Positions 9,158 to 17,469 of a stretch of DNA of 18,692 nucleotides are shown here, piece after piece. This DNA is from Bacteroidales bacterium (GTDB taxonomy: Bacteria; Bacteroidota; Bacteroidia; Bacteroidales; F082). The number at the start of each line of letters is the position of its first letter. Position 1 is the stretch's first letter. Below the pieces are notes generated by a model. That model made no database searches. It was given only the letters and a program-made list of their open reading frames with translations, and was not told the origin of the DNA. The stretch covers positions 1 through 18,692 of the forward strand of contig JAEEII010000083.1 of NCBI GenBank assembly GCA_016281295.1, in the 5' to 3' direction. A program made the position numbers and the translations under genes.

Positions 9158-9161
9158 GAGG
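9156..9161 (+). promoter_or_regulatory. Shine-Dalgarno sequence of the beta-barrel gene
   Basis: AGGAGG overlaps the stop codon of the lipoprotein gene and lies 8 bases before the ATG at 9170. Full Shine-Dalgarno motifs are uncommon in Bacteroidota, and the other starts in this window lack one at a useful distance. It fixes the start of the next gene. Confidence 0.65.
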
Positions 9162-9169
9162 ATAGCAAG

Positions 9170-10051
9170 ATGAGAAGATGGTTTTTGATGATCATGGTTT
9201 TGTTGTTGGCTATTCCTGTGATGGCTCAGGTGGATGCGGAAAGCAGCCGCCGGGCAAAACAGCGTTATATAGGTGTGGGGCTTAAGGCGGGTGCGCTGAT
9301 ACCACACTATAATTATTGGGGTAATCCCACCTTGAATGCGACACCGAAGGACACTGCGCTTCTCAACCTTATCAGACCTATGGCAGGTGTGAAGGTCGAG
9401 ATTCCCGTGGGAGATATTCTTTATGTGGCTCCCGAGCTCATGTTTATCCAACGGGGGGATTCACGCCGGTTCCTCAGTATTCCTTCGGGCGACAGTGTTC
9501 TCTACCTTGCCAGAGTCAACTATATCGACCTTCGCGTTCCAGTGGAGGTGGTGTTTCCAGTAAGCAATGCTTTCCAACCGTATTTGCTTGCGGGGGTGGA
9601 TGTGGGCATGGTGTTGCCTTATATCAAGAAGGTGCCTATCTTGAACAAACCGATAAACCTCTCGGGGTCGATTTCAGAGCTGACCTCCGGTGGAGGAGCG
9701 ACCACTGTGGCGGTGAACGCTTCCAACATGGCTCCTTTTGACGCGGGTGTGTTTGGTGGGGTGGGAGGCCGTTTCACGATGCGTTTCGACCGCTTCTCTC
9801 TGGTGTGCAAGCTGGAAGTCGCCTACAGTATGGGGCTGTTGAACACCCATGCCGTCAAGGAACTGAACTCGGAGACCCCTGCCGCCAACCTCGGCAATGG
9901 GGGCACTCACTATTCGGTGCAACGTAGGCACAATAGTGGTTTGGAATGTACTTTCAGCCTCATCCTTCCGCTGCATTTCCAGGGCGGCGACGCCTGCTCT
10001 TTCGGCTCCTCGCATGTTGGTCATTCCAAAAATGTCCATTATGGTTTCTAA
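9170..10051 (+). CDS. Outer-membrane beta-barrel protein (PorT-like family)
   Basis: A 293-residue protein with a Sec signal peptide (residues 1-20, ending VMAQ). The mature part is typical of small Bacteroidota outer-membrane barrels: alternating hydrophobic/polar strands and repeated glycine- and aromatic-rich segments such as YIGVGLKAG near the start. Later segments include VAPELMFIQRG, YIDLRVPVEVVF and FQPYLLAGVDVGMVLP. It fits the 'outer membrane protein beta-barrel' (PorT-like) group rather than SusC-type receptors. The last strand is followed by an atypical cysteine- and histidine-containing tail of about 25 residues rather than ending in a terminal aromatic residue of the last strand. 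The start is set by AGGAGG. It lies 12 bases after a lipoprotein gene and 22 before a BatA-domain gene, so it is probably part of the envelope operon. No specific function can be assigned. Confidence 0.75.
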   Translation: MRRWFLMIMVLLLAIPVMAQVDAESSRRAKQRYIGVGLKAGALIPHYNYWGNPTLNATPKDTALLNLIRPMAGVKVEIPVGDILYVAPELMFIQRGDSRRFLSIPSGDSVLYLARVNYIDLRVPVEVVFPVSNAFQPYLLAGVDVGMVLPYIKKVPILNKPINLSGSISELTSGGGATTVAVNASNMAPFDAGVFGGVGGRFTMRFDRFSLVCKLEVAYSMGLLNTHAVKELNSETPAANLGNGGTHYSVQRRHNSGLECTFSLILPLHFQGGDACSFGSSHVGHSKNVHYGF

Positions 10052-10073
10052 TCTTTAAATTCTCAATTCCCCC

Positions 10074-12056
10074 ATGTCTTTCCTCTATCCATCGATGCTT
10101 TGGGGCCTTACGGCTTTGGTTATCCCGATAGCCATCCATCTCTTTAACTTCAGAAGACACAAACTGGTTTATTTCAGCAACACGGCAGTGCTGAAGACCA
10201 TCCAGCAAGAGAACGCCAAGACCAAGAAACTGAAATACCTCATCACCCTCCTGCTTCGCTGTCTCTTCATCGCGGCTCTTGTGTTGGCTTTCGCTTTCCC
10301 ATATAAGAAAGACACTGCCGCCAGCATCAACACTGAGGAAGGGGTTGTGGGTATTTATATCGACAACTCCATGAGTATGAAGGCACAGTCGTCGAAGACT
10401 ACCTTGCTTGAAGATGCCCGTGAGTCGGCTAAAGACTTGGTGGGTGGTTTCTCGCCCTCGACGCGCTTTTTGCTGATGACTAACAGCTTTGAGCTGCAGA
10501 ACGAATACCCCATGAACCAGGAGGAGATGCTTGACCAACTCGACAGGATGAAACTCGACGGCCCGCCCGTGAAGATGAATGCGGTTCTCGACCGGTATGC
10601 GATGCTCAAACGGTTGCATGGCTTTGAGGAATCCACCTTGTTTGCTTTCTCTGACTTTCAGGAAAACATGTTTGACCTTTCTGGTTTACAAACAGATACC
10701 AGCACTCAGGTGGTGGTGGTCCCGATGTCGGCATCGGTGCAGTCCAACCTCTCCATCGACTCGGTGTGGCTGGAGTCACCCGTGATGCAGATGGGCTTGA
10801 CCAACGACCTTCATCTGCTGGTGAGTAACCGTGGTGACAAGGCTGTCAAAGGCCTCCCGCTCAATTTAACCATGGATGGGAAGGTGATGGCTTCCACCAC
10901 CGTTGATGTGGATGGGCAGTCGAATGCCGAGGCGGTGATGCAGTTCCTGCTTCAAGAGAATGGCGACACCCGCTGTGTCGTGTCCCTCATGGATTTCCCC
11001 ATCACCTTTGATGACCAATACCGTTTCGTCATCAGCACCCGACCGACGCTGAAGGTGGTCGAGCTCAACCCTAACCGTGAGCCATCGCCCGTCTCCATGA
11101 TCTTCGATGACGACCCTCAATATGAGTTCACCCAGATGGAGCCCTCGCGTTTCGACCTTGGGACGCTGTCGAAGTCGCAACTCGTCGTGGTGAGTGCCAC
11201 CTCCGCCATTAACGAGACGCTTCGCAAGACCTTGCTCGACAATGTGGCGGATGGGATGTCGCTGGCTTTCTTCCATGATGACGGACAGGTTATCGACACC
11301 AACACGGTCTCAGCTGGCGACTTGGCTATGCGTCATGAGTTCTTTAGGGATGTGATTCTCGACATGCCGCAACATGCCGACTTACCCAAGGTGATGCGAC
11401 ATGTGTCGTTGAAGCCCGCCGTTGACGCCTCGGTGCTGATTCGTCTCGACAACGGAGAGCCTTTCATGACCCAGCGTAAGTCGGGCAAAGGATATGTCTT
11501 CGACTTCGCCACTACCCTCGATGCCCAGTGGAGCACCCTGGCCGACAATGCCTTGGTGGTGCCGTTGATGCTTAAGATGGCTCTCGTCGGAGGCGGAGTG
11601 GGGGACTTAGCCCATACGCTCGGGCGTGACCAGACCTTGCTTTTTGATGACCTCGATGCTTTCAATATAGAGACGCTGACAATCCGTAACGAGGATGGCA
11701 CTTTCGAGCTGGTGCCGCCGCATGAGTTACGTAATAACAGGGTATGCGTGTTTTTGCACGATGAGCTGCCTGAGGCGGGTTTCTATGAGCTTTGGATGGC
11801 CGACAGCCTCCGTCATGTCATGGCTTGGAACGACAGCCAGCTTGAGTCGGAACTGAGATTTGCCGAGCCTGAGACGTTGAAAAAGAGCTTTGAAACGGCA
11901 GGTGTCAAGGTGATGGCGGTGATGAACGCTGATGCTTTCGTGGGTCATGACCTGGTGCAGGCTATGGCACGCCGGTCATCGCAATGGCGATGGCTGGTCC
12001 TGCTCGCGCTTCTCGCGCTCGCAGGCGAAGTCGCCGTGTTGCGTTTCTGGAAATAA
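10074..12056 (+). CDS. BatA-domain / von Willebrand A-like membrane protein
   Basis: A 660-residue inner-membrane protein. The N-terminus (residues 1-78) is the 'aerotolerance regulator N-terminal' BatA domain, with two membrane helices (about 7-24 and 56-76) and the typical LFNFRRHK-VYFSN segment between them. A VWA-like domain follows, whose metal-ion-dependent adhesion motif DxSxS is present as D97-N-S99-M-S101. A long region predicted to be periplasmic precedes a last membrane helix near residues 636-656. Bacteroidota commonly encode single large proteins of this plan. The founding Bat proteins were linked to aerotolerance and stress, but the molecular role of this branch is not established. 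It is the last gene of the apparent envelope operon. No terminator is seen after it and the parC promoter follows within 20 bases. Confidence 0.85.
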   Translation: MSFLYPSMLWGLTALVIPIAIHLFNFRRHKLVYFSNTAVLKTIQQENAKTKKLKYLITLLLRCLFIAALVLAFAFPYKKDTAASINTEEGVVGIYIDNSMSMKAQSSKTTLLEDARESAKDLVGGFSPSTRFLLMTNSFELQNEYPMNQEEMLDQLDRMKLDGPPVKMNAVLDRYAMLKRLHGFEESTLFAFSDFQENMFDLSGLQTDTSTQVVVVPMSASVQSNLSIDSVWLESPVMQMGLTNDLHLLVSNRGDKAVKGLPLNLTMDGKVMASTTVDVDGQSNAEAVMQFLLQENGDTRCVVSLMDFPITFDDQYRFVISTRPTLKVVELNPNREPSPVSMIFDDDPQYEFTQMEPSRFDLGTLSKSQLVVVSATSAINETLRKTLLDNVADGMSLAFFHDDGQVIDTNTVSAGDLAMRHEFFRDVILDMPQHADLPKVMRHVSLKPAVDASVLIRLDNGEPFMTQRKSGKGYVFDFATTLDAQWSTLADNALVVPLMLKMALVGGGVGDLAHTLGRDQTLLFDDLDAFNIETLTIRNEDGTFELVPPHELRNNRVCVFLHDELPEAGFYELWMADSLRHVMAWNDSQLESELRFAEPETLKKSFETAGVKVMAVMNADAFVGHDLVQAMARRSSQWRWLVLLALLALAGEVAVLRFWK

Positions 12057-12071
12057 GCATGAAAAAAACCT

Positions 12072-12100
12072 TTGAAATAGAAGAAAAATCCGTATCTTTG
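12072..12100 (+). promoter_or_regulatory. Promoter of parC
   Basis: TTG at 12072-12074 and TATCTTTG at 12093-12100 are separated by 18 bases. This is a near-ideal Bacteroidota -33/-7 pair. Transcription should start about 6 bases downstream, giving a leader of about 14 bases before the ATG at 12120. Confidence 0.8.
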
Positions 12101-12119
12101 CTCTCTTAAAAAGTGGAGC

Positions 12120-14882
12120 ATGAATACAGAGGACAAGGACGAACTGGAAAACGAAGCCTTGGAAAACAAAGAGGCAAAAGACAGCTTTCACGTGATCCCC
12201 ATCAAGGGCATGTTCGAGAACTGGTTTCTCGACTATGCCTCTTACGTCATCCTGGAACGCGCTGTGCCAGCCATTGAAGACGGCTTGAAACCTGTGCAGC
12301 GCCGCATCCTCCATTCCATGAATGAACTCGACGACGGACGCTTCAACAAGGTGGCTAACATCGTGGGTAACACCATGAAATACCACCCCCATGGCGACGC
12401 CTCCATCGCTGACGCTCTGGTGCAGCTGGCACAGAAAGACCTGCTCATCGACATGCAGGGTAACTTCGGTAACATCTTAACAGGCGACAGCGCAGCTGCC
12501 TCGCGTTACATCGAGGCCCGCCTGTCGAAATTCGCCAAAGAGGTGGTCTTCAACAAAAAGACTACCGACTGGACTCCTTCTTACGACGGTCGTAACCAGG
12601 AGCCCGTGTCGCTGCCAGTGAAGTTCCCACTCCTATTGGCGCAAGGCACCGAAGGCATCGCCGTCGGCCTCGCCTCCAAGTTCCTCCCGCATAACTTCAA
12701 TGAACTGATCGACGCCTCTATCGCCTATCTGCGCGACGAGCCTTTTGTGCTTTATCCCGACTTCCCGACAGGCGGACTCATGGACGTGTCGAACTACAAC
12801 GACGGCCTCCGTGGCGGACGTGTCAAGGTGCGCGCCCGTATCACCCAATTGGACAAGAAGACCTTGGTGATCACCGAGATCCCCTTTGGGACTACCACGG
12901 GTAGCGTCATTGAGAGTATCGTCAAGGAGAATGAGAAAGGTAAAATCAAAATCAAAAAGATCGACGACAACACCGCTGAGACCTGCGAGATTGTCATCTA
13001 TCTTAACCCTGGCGTGTCGCCCGACCAGACCATCGACGCTTTGTATGCCTTCACCCAATGCGAGGTGTCCATCTCGCCCAACGCCTGCGTCATCGTCAAC
13101 GAGCGCCCGGCCTTCATGGGTGTCAGCGAGATTTTGCGCCGTTGCACCGACCGTACCATGGAGCTGCTTAGCTGGGAACTGCGTATCCTGCTCGACGAGT
13201 TGGAGAGTGACTGGCACTGGGTCTCCTTGGAGAAGATCTTCTTCGAGAAGGGCATCTATAAAGAGTTGGAGAAGAAAGACTATGCCACTTGGGAGGACCA
13301 GGTGACGGGCATCGAACGTCGCTTCGATCCCTATCGTAACCGCTTGAAACGGGAGATTACCCGCGACGACGTGCTGAAACTCTGTGAGAAGCCCGTTCGT
13401 AAGATCTCCAAGTTCGACCTGAAGAAAGCGGACGAACAACTGGCCGACATTGAGGCCAAGATGGAAGAGGCACGCTATAACCTCGACCATATCGTTGACT
13501 ATACCATTAATTATTACCTCCATATCAAAGAGAAATACGGCGAAGGCCGTGAACGCAAGACCGAGATCCGTAACTTCGACACAATCTCCGCCAAGGCGGT
13601 GGCCGCCAACAACGAGAAGCTGTATGTGAATAAAGAAGAAGGCTTCGTGTGTACCAGCGAAGGCCTCAAACGCGAGAAGAACAAGGAGGCTTACACCTTT
13701 GTCTCTGACTGCTCCGACATTGACGACATCATCGTGTTCCACGAGAACGGCACCTATATGGTGACCCAACTTCAGTCGAAGCTCTTCGTGGGTGCCCATG
13801 TCATCCATGCCGATGTATTCCATAAAAACGATGACCGCACCACCTACAACGCGGTGTATCGTGACGGCAAGGCGGGTGGCGCTTTCTATGTAAAACGTTT
13901 CGCGGTGACCAGCATCACCCGTGACAAGGAATACGACCTCACACAGGGCAGTCCCGACTCGAAGGTGGTGTATTTCACCGCCAACCCCAACGGTGAGGCC
14001 GAGGTAATCAAGGTGCAGCTGCGCCCCGCCCCGAAACTCAAGAAAAGCTCATTCGACTACGACTTCGCCCAACTGGCAGTCAAAGGCCGCGCGGCGCGTG
14101 GTAACCTGTTGACGAAATATGCCATCAAACAGGTCATCAAACACGACGACGGTGTCTCTACCTTGACAGCGCGTGACCTTTGGTACGATGACACGGTTCG
14201 GCGCCTCAACGCCGACAAACGCGGTCAGTATCTCGGGGCTTTCGAAGGCGACGACCGTATCCTTCAACTCTTCAGCAACGGCGAGTTCAAAGTCACGGGT
14301 TATGACCTCTCCACGCATTTTGATGATGACATGACGGAGATCCGCAAGTTCGACCCGGACGACATCTTCTCGGTAATCTATATCGAAGGCGAGACGCAGA
14401 AGATGTACCTGAAACGTTTCTGCATCGAGAAAGACGTGAAGATGAACACCCGCATCTCCTTCATCGGCGAGCATGAAGCCGCCAAGTACTTGTCGAGCCG
14501 TACCGACGTGATGCCCAGACTCTTGCTGAGCTATCAGGTCAGCGACGCCGGCAACAGCTTCCCCGACGACGAGATCAACGTGGAGGAGTTCATCGGCATC
14601 AAGAGCTACAAGGCCAAGGGCAAACGTCTCTCGAACCGCGAGATAGAGCGTTACGAATGGCTGGAGCCTATTGAGCCAGAAGAACCAGATGTCCCAGAGA
14701 ACTCTGAAGACCCTGAGAACGATCCTTTTAAAGCGTTTGAGAGTACAGATGATACAGCAGAAGCGACGGGACACAGTGGGGAGGGGAACGGAAGCGGAAA
14801 CCCTGACGAAGGAACTTCCGACAACGGTGATTCGGGTCATGGAACCTCGGGCGCCTCTGGAATTCAAATGGAATTGTTTTAA
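12120..14882 (+). CDS. parC: DNA topoisomerase IV subunit A (type IIA topoisomerase)
   Basis: A 920-residue DNA-cleaving subunit of a type IIA topoisomerase. With ParE it decatenates daughter chromosomes using ATP. The winged-helix/tower region contains the core motifs DGLKPVQRRIL (54-64), KYHPHGDASIADALV (87-101) and the catalytic tyrosine Y130 in AASRYIEARLS. LLAQGTEGIAVGLASKFLPHN follows the active site. About residues 570-830 form the C-terminal beta-propeller-like DNA-wrapping region. The last ~70 residues are acidic and rich in E, P, G, S and D, probably disordered, and end in QMELF. It was assigned to ParC rather than GyrA because of the SRYIEARLSKFA active-site context, a shorter catalytic core, and the lack of an obvious GyrA-box. 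parE is not in the window. A good promoter precedes it, and a lipoprotein gene follows after 3 bases. Confidence 0.93.
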   Translation: MNTEDKDELENEALENKEAKDSFHVIPIKGMFENWFLDYASYVILERAVPAIEDGLKPVQRRILHSMNELDDGRFNKVANIVGNTMKYHPHGDASIADALVQLAQKDLLIDMQGNFGNILTGDSAAASRYIEARLSKFAKEVVFNKKTTDWTPSYDGRNQEPVSLPVKFPLLLAQGTEGIAVGLASKFLPHNFNELIDASIAYLRDEPFVLYPDFPTGGLMDVSNYNDGLRGGRVKVRARITQLDKKTLVITEIPFGTTTGSVIESIVKENEKGKIKIKKIDDNTAETCEIVIYLNPGVSPDQTIDALYAFTQCEVSISPNACVIVNERPAFMGVSEILRRCTDRTMELLSWELRILLDELESDWHWVSLEKIFFEKGIYKELEKKDYATWEDQVTGIERRFDPYRNRLKREITRDDVLKLCEKPVRKISKFDLKKADEQLADIEAKMEEARYNLDHIVDYTINYYLHIKEKYGEGRERKTEIRNFDTISAKAVAANNEKLYVNKEEGFVCTSEGLKREKNKEAYTFVSDCSDIDDIIVFHENGTYMVTQLQSKLFVGAHVIHADVFHKNDDRTTYNAVYRDGKAGGAFYVKRFAVTSITRDKEYDLTQGSPDSKVVYFTANPNGEAEVIKVQLRPAPKLKKSSFDYDFAQLAVKGRAARGNLLTKYAIKQVIKHDDGVSTLTARDLWYDDTVRRLNADKRGQYLGAFEGDDRILQLFSNGEFKVTGYDLSTHFDDDMTEIRKFDPDDIFSVIYIEGETQKMYLKRFCIEKDVKMNTRISFIGEHEAAKYLSSRTDVMPRLLLSYQVSDAGNSFPDDEINVEEFIGIKSYKAKGKRLSNREIERYEWLEPIEPEEPDVPENSEDPENDPFKAFESTDDTAEATGHSGEGNGSGNPDEGTSDNGDSGHGTSGASGIQMELF

Positions 14883-14885
14883 GAC

Positions 14886-15662
14886 ATGAGATATATCAAG
14901 TTATTAATCATTGGGATGATTGGCAGCATGATGATGGCTTTGTCGTCATGCACCACGGAAGCGAAATTGGCCAGCCATTTCGTCAAGGAATTTTCACCGG
15001 TCAAGGCGGCGGTCTATTTCCCCGAGGAGGCACAGGTGACGTTGGTGCAAAAGGATGACGGCACCTATTCCCATGTGCTGGATTCGTTGGATCAGAACGC
15101 TTTTCTGGATATTATGTATGCCGCATACGCCGATGAGCTTAGCCATTATGGTGTTGAGGTGGTGATCCCTGAGGATGCTGATGCGGTGACCACCGATTCC
15201 ACCTATTGGATGGTGCTACTCTCCAAGGTGGAAATCCAAGGGCTCTTCACTCCATACGTGGATTATATGTTCGATTTGAGTGGGGATTATGAGTTTCCTT
15301 TCTCGCTGAATACTGTGAATGTGGCTTCATGGTTCGACATCAACAATGGTGATTGGCATCCCACGCAGTACTACGAGTATAACCTGATGGAAGATTTCAG
15401 CTCTCATATCTCGAGAGAGAGCGAAGGCCCGCAGTATCACTATGACATCACGCCTATAAAGATCTCTGACGTGTACAATTTCGCAGTGTTTCTTGGCAAA
15501 CGTTGTGCGGAAGGCACGTACAGTTATCTGTTAAATCAATATGTCCGTCAGGAGATGGGCAAGAAGGGTGAGGAGCCGCGATTCAAGATGCGTTGGGATC
15601 CCTACGAGGAAAGCCTTTATTACATGGAAGAGGAAGAAGGATTTATTGAGGTGAGAGATTAG
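14886..15662 (+). CDS. Predicted lipoprotein, function unknown
   Basis: A 258-residue protein that I do not recognise. Its signal peptide ends in the lipobox LSSC with the modified cysteine at residue 22, so it should be anchored in an outer or inner membrane leaflet facing the periplasm or surface. The mature part is rich in Tyr, Asp and Glu and ends with a very acidic stretch (MEEEEGF, about 247-253). It has no visible catalytic motif and no internal repeats. It begins 3 bases after the parC stop and has no promoter of its own, so it is co-transcribed with parC. The functional link between a topoisomerase and a lipoprotein is not obvious and may be only positional. Confidence 0.8.
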   Translation: MRYIKLLIIGMIGSMMMALSSCTTEAKLASHFVKEFSPVKAAVYFPEEAQVTLVQKDDGTYSHVLDSLDQNAFLDIMYAAYADELSHYGVEVVIPEDADAVTTDSTYWMVLLSKVEIQGLFTPYVDYMFDLSGDYEFPFSLNTVNVASWFDINNGDWHPTQYYEYNLMEDFSSHISRESEGPQYHYDITPIKISDVYNFAVFLGKRCAEGTYSYLLNQYVRQEMGKKGEEPRFKMRWDPYEESLYYMEEEEGFIEVRD

Positions 15663-15663
15663 A

Positions 15664-15752
15664 GATACCCCGTTAGGGGTTAAATCTCGGTAGAAGGAGA
15701 ATTTAGAATTTAGAATTTAGAGGGGGATACCCCGGGTTAAATCTTGGTAGAA
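15664..15752. repeat. Intergenic repeat cluster between convergent genes
   Basis: Two related copies of a roughly 30-base unit occupy 15664-15695 and 15726-15752. Both begin GATACCCC and share GGTTAAATCT then GGTAGAA. Between them are three tandem copies of a 7-base unit (AATTTAG, about 15700-15720). Each flank can form a short hairpin: ACCCC/GGGGT at 15667-15680, and GGGG/CCCC at 15723-15733. The stretch fills the whole gap between a plus-strand lipoprotein gene and minus-strand cdaA. The hairpins might act as weak bidirectional terminators, but there is no proper T-run. Confidence 0.6.
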
Positions 15753-15760
15753 ACGGGTCT

Positions 15761-16534
15761 TCAATTCATTAATTCTGTTACCAATGTTTTTTCCATGTCC
15801 GATGGGTCGAGGGTGGTGATGGCGCCGGCTTTGACGAGGCTGATGCCGCCAGTTTCTTCGGAGACGACAAGCACGATGCAGTCGTTGTTTTCCGACACGC
15901 CTACGGCGGCGCGGTGACGGAGGCCGTAATGCCCAGGGATCTCACTGTTGTTGGTGACGGGCAAGATGCATCGTGCGGCGGTGATTTTGTTGTCGGTGAT
16001 GATCATGGCTCCGTCGTGCAACGGACTGTTTTTGAAGAAGATATTCTCGATGAGAGGCTTGCTGAGCCGTGCATCAATGGTGACACCCGTCAGGACGATA
16101 TCGGTGAGGGTATTTTGCCGTGTAATCACGATGAGGGCACCTTGTTTGATGTTCGACATGGAACGGCAGGCTTGGCAGATGGTCTCAGCATCAAGGGCGA
16201 TGTTTTTGCGTTTGCGGTGCATGAAATGGAATACTTTCAGGTTGCCGCTTTTGGTCTGGCTTCCGATGGTAAACAGGAAACGCCTGATCTCTGGCTGGAA
16301 GATGATGATGAGGGCGATGAAGCCCACGCTCACAAAGGCTCCCAGGATAGAGGAGAGTAGCTCCATCTGCAAGGCGTTGACTAACTGTGAGATAAGGAAG
16401 ATGGCGACGATGCCGACGAAGATACTGATGGCCGCGGTGCCTTTCAAGAGACGGTATAGGCCGTACAGAAGGAGGGCCACCAAAACGATGTCGATGATAT
16501 CGACGATACGGATTTGAATGAATAGATCCAGCAT
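15761..16534 (-). CDS. cdaA: Diadenylate cyclase (c-di-AMP synthase), membrane-bound
   Basis: A 257-residue enzyme that condenses two ATP into the second messenger cyclic di-AMP. Three N-terminal membrane helices (about 12-29, 33-54 and 60-80) precede the cytosolic DisA_N/DAC domain. Both signature motifs are intact: DGA at 174-176 (within LHDGAMIITDNKI) and RHR at 206-208 (within YGLRHRAAVGVSE). Length and layout match the CdaA class. The ATG lies 3 bases after the folP stop codon, so the two are one transcript. The regulator CdaR (YbbR-like) and glmM, partners of cdaA in Firmicutes, are absent here. c-di-AMP in other bacteria controls potassium transport, osmotic balance and wall homeostasis; targets in this organism cannot be read from the sequence. 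Confidence 0.95.
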   Translation of the reverse strand: MLDLFIQIRIVDIIDIVLVALLLYGLYRLLKGTAAISIFVGIVAIFLISQLVNALQMELLSSILGAFVSVGFIALIIIFQPEIRRFLFTIGSQTKSGNLKVFHFMHRKRKNIALDAETICQACRSMSNIKQGALIVITRQNTLTDIVLTGVTIDARLSKPLIENIFFKNSPLHDGAMIITDNKITAARCILPVTNNSEIPGHYGLRHRAAVGVSENNDCIVLVVSEETGGISLVKAGAITTLDPSDMEKTLVTELMN

Positions 16535-16537
16535 GAC

Positions 16538-17341
16538 TTACTCGGATGGTTGCGCAAAAATAAGCGTTTTTTTCAAATCCACGGCGTTTTTCACGTTGTG
16601 AACCCGTAAAAAGTCCGCTCCGTTCTGCATGGCGAGGGTGTTGAGGATGGTGGTGCCGTTCTCCAGGTCCGCGTCGGATCCCAGGAGCTTCCGGATCATC
16701 GACTTGCGGGAGATGCCGATGAGAATAGGGTATTCGTGGTATCGATAGCGTTCCAAGTGGCTGAGCAGCGCATAGTTAGCTTTTAAGCTTTTCCCAAATC
16801 CGATGCCAGGGTCCAAGATAATCTGTTGTTCGCCGTAAGCCTCTAAGACCTCGCATTGTCTTTTAAAGAAGTCCAGTACCGTTTGGTGGATGTCGCCGTC
16901 TAAGCTGTATTGGTGCATGGTCTCGGGTGTGCCGACGCAGTGCATCAGGACGTAGGGGATTTGGTGTTCACCGATATAGTGCAGCATGTCGGGGTCGAAG
17001 AGTCCGCCGGAGATGTCGTTGATGAGGTCGGCACCTTCTTCGACACAGGCTTTGGCGATGTTTTTTCGGAAGGTGTCGATGGAGAGGGTGGCGTCGGGGA
17101 AGTGCATTCGGATGGCTTTGAGGACAGGAATCACGCGTGTCATCTCTTCTTGTTCGGAGGCTATGTCGTTGTTGGGTCGGGTGGAGCATCCACCGATGTC
17201 GATGATGTCGGCGCCTTGTTGCAGCATCTCTTCGCAATGCAGCAAGGCGGTATCGACGGTGTTATATTTGCCTCCGTCGGAGAACGAGTCCGGCGTGACG
17301 TTAAGGATGCCCATGATGGACGGGTTAGGGGAGGAGTACAT
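16538..17341 (-). CDS. folP: Dihydropteroate synthase
   Basis: A 267-residue cytoplasmic folate enzyme that joins 6-hydroxymethyl-7,8-dihydropterin diphosphate with 4-aminobenzoate to give dihydropteroate. It is the target of sulfonamides. Family motifs in order are IMGILNVTPDSFSDGGKY near the N-terminus, DIIDIGGCSTRP (the pABA/sulfa loop), LINDISGG, ILDPGIGFGKS (pterin pocket), GISRKSMI and LRVHNV near the end. A longer frame starts at a TTG at 17371, but that codon overlaps the -7 box at 17369-17376. I therefore start at the ATG at 17341, which also begins just before the conserved core. The stop is 3 bases before cdaA. No residue looks altered in a way that would predict sulfonamide resistance. 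Confidence 0.95.
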   Translation of the reverse strand: MYSSPNPSIMGILNVTPDSFSDGGKYNTVDTALLHCEEMLQQGADIIDIGGCSTRPNNDIASEQEEMTRVIPVLKAIRMHFPDATLSIDTFRKNIAKACVEEGADLINDISGGLFDPDMLHYIGEHQIPYVLMHCVGTPETMHQYSLDGDIHQTVLDFFKRQCEVLEAYGEQQIILDPGIGFGKSLKANYALLSHLERYRYHEYPILIGISRKSMIRKLLGSDADLENGTTILNTLAMQNGADFLRVHNVKNAVDLKKTLIFAQPSE

Positions 17342-17368
17342 GGCTGTTGTTGACTTTAATATGTAGTA

Positions 17369-17376
17369 CAAAGGTA
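17369..17376 (-). promoter_or_regulatory. -7 box of the folP-cdaA operon
   Basis: On the minus strand, TACCTTTG matches TAnnTTTG. Transcription would start near 17362, leaving a leader of about 20 bases to the ATG at 17341. No clear TTG lies at the -33 position, where the sequence is T-rich and overlaps the terminator tail. The promoter may be weak and supplemented by read-through from the upstream promoter. Confidence 0.6.
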
Positions 17377-17394
17377 AGAAAAAAGGGTTTATGG

Positions 17395-17427
17395 ATAAAA
17401 TAAAAAAGACAGATACCTCCGTCTTTT
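17395..17427 (-). terminator. Intrinsic terminator upstream of folP (minus strand)
   Basis: Read on the minus strand, a 10-bp stem with one G-T wobble (17418-17427 with 17404-17413) closes the four-base loop GGTA and is followed by TTTTTTATTTTA-like sequence (its first Ts belong to the stem). On the plus strand the T-run is much poorer, so it works mainly for minus-strand transcripts. It ends transcription started at the promoter at 17470-17499, just before the folP promoter. Confidence 0.8.
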
Positions 17428-17464
17428 CGTGGTGCAGTAAAAACCGAAATCTCGGCTCGAACTA
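17398..17464 (-). ncRNA. Candidate ~65-nt RNA or attenuated folP leader
   Basis: A textbook minus-strand promoter 5-7 bases upstream and a terminator at the end define a short transcript with no room for a meaningful ORF. It contains one further hairpin, CCGA/TCGG around GATT (17444-17455), extendable with wobbles to about 6-7 bp. Either it is a free small RNA, or it is the 5' part of a folP mRNA whose elongation is decided at the terminator. I cannot match it to a known RNA family. Confidence 0.5.
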
Positions 17465-17469
17465 CATTG

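Noticed and set aside
12111..12119. GGAG before parC as a Shine-Dalgarno site
   Set aside because: It is only one base from the ATG, too close to work, and leaders in this phylum often lack such sites.
12633..13823. 396-codon open frame on the minus strand opposite parC
   Set aside because: It lies wholly antisense to a certain topoisomerase gene, has no recognisable domain, and its length is explained by the codon bias of the sense strand.
17342..17371. Upstream TTG start for folP adding 10 residues
   Set aside because: The TTG overlaps the TACCTTTG promoter box, so it would not be transcribed from that promoter, and the added residues are outside the conserved core.
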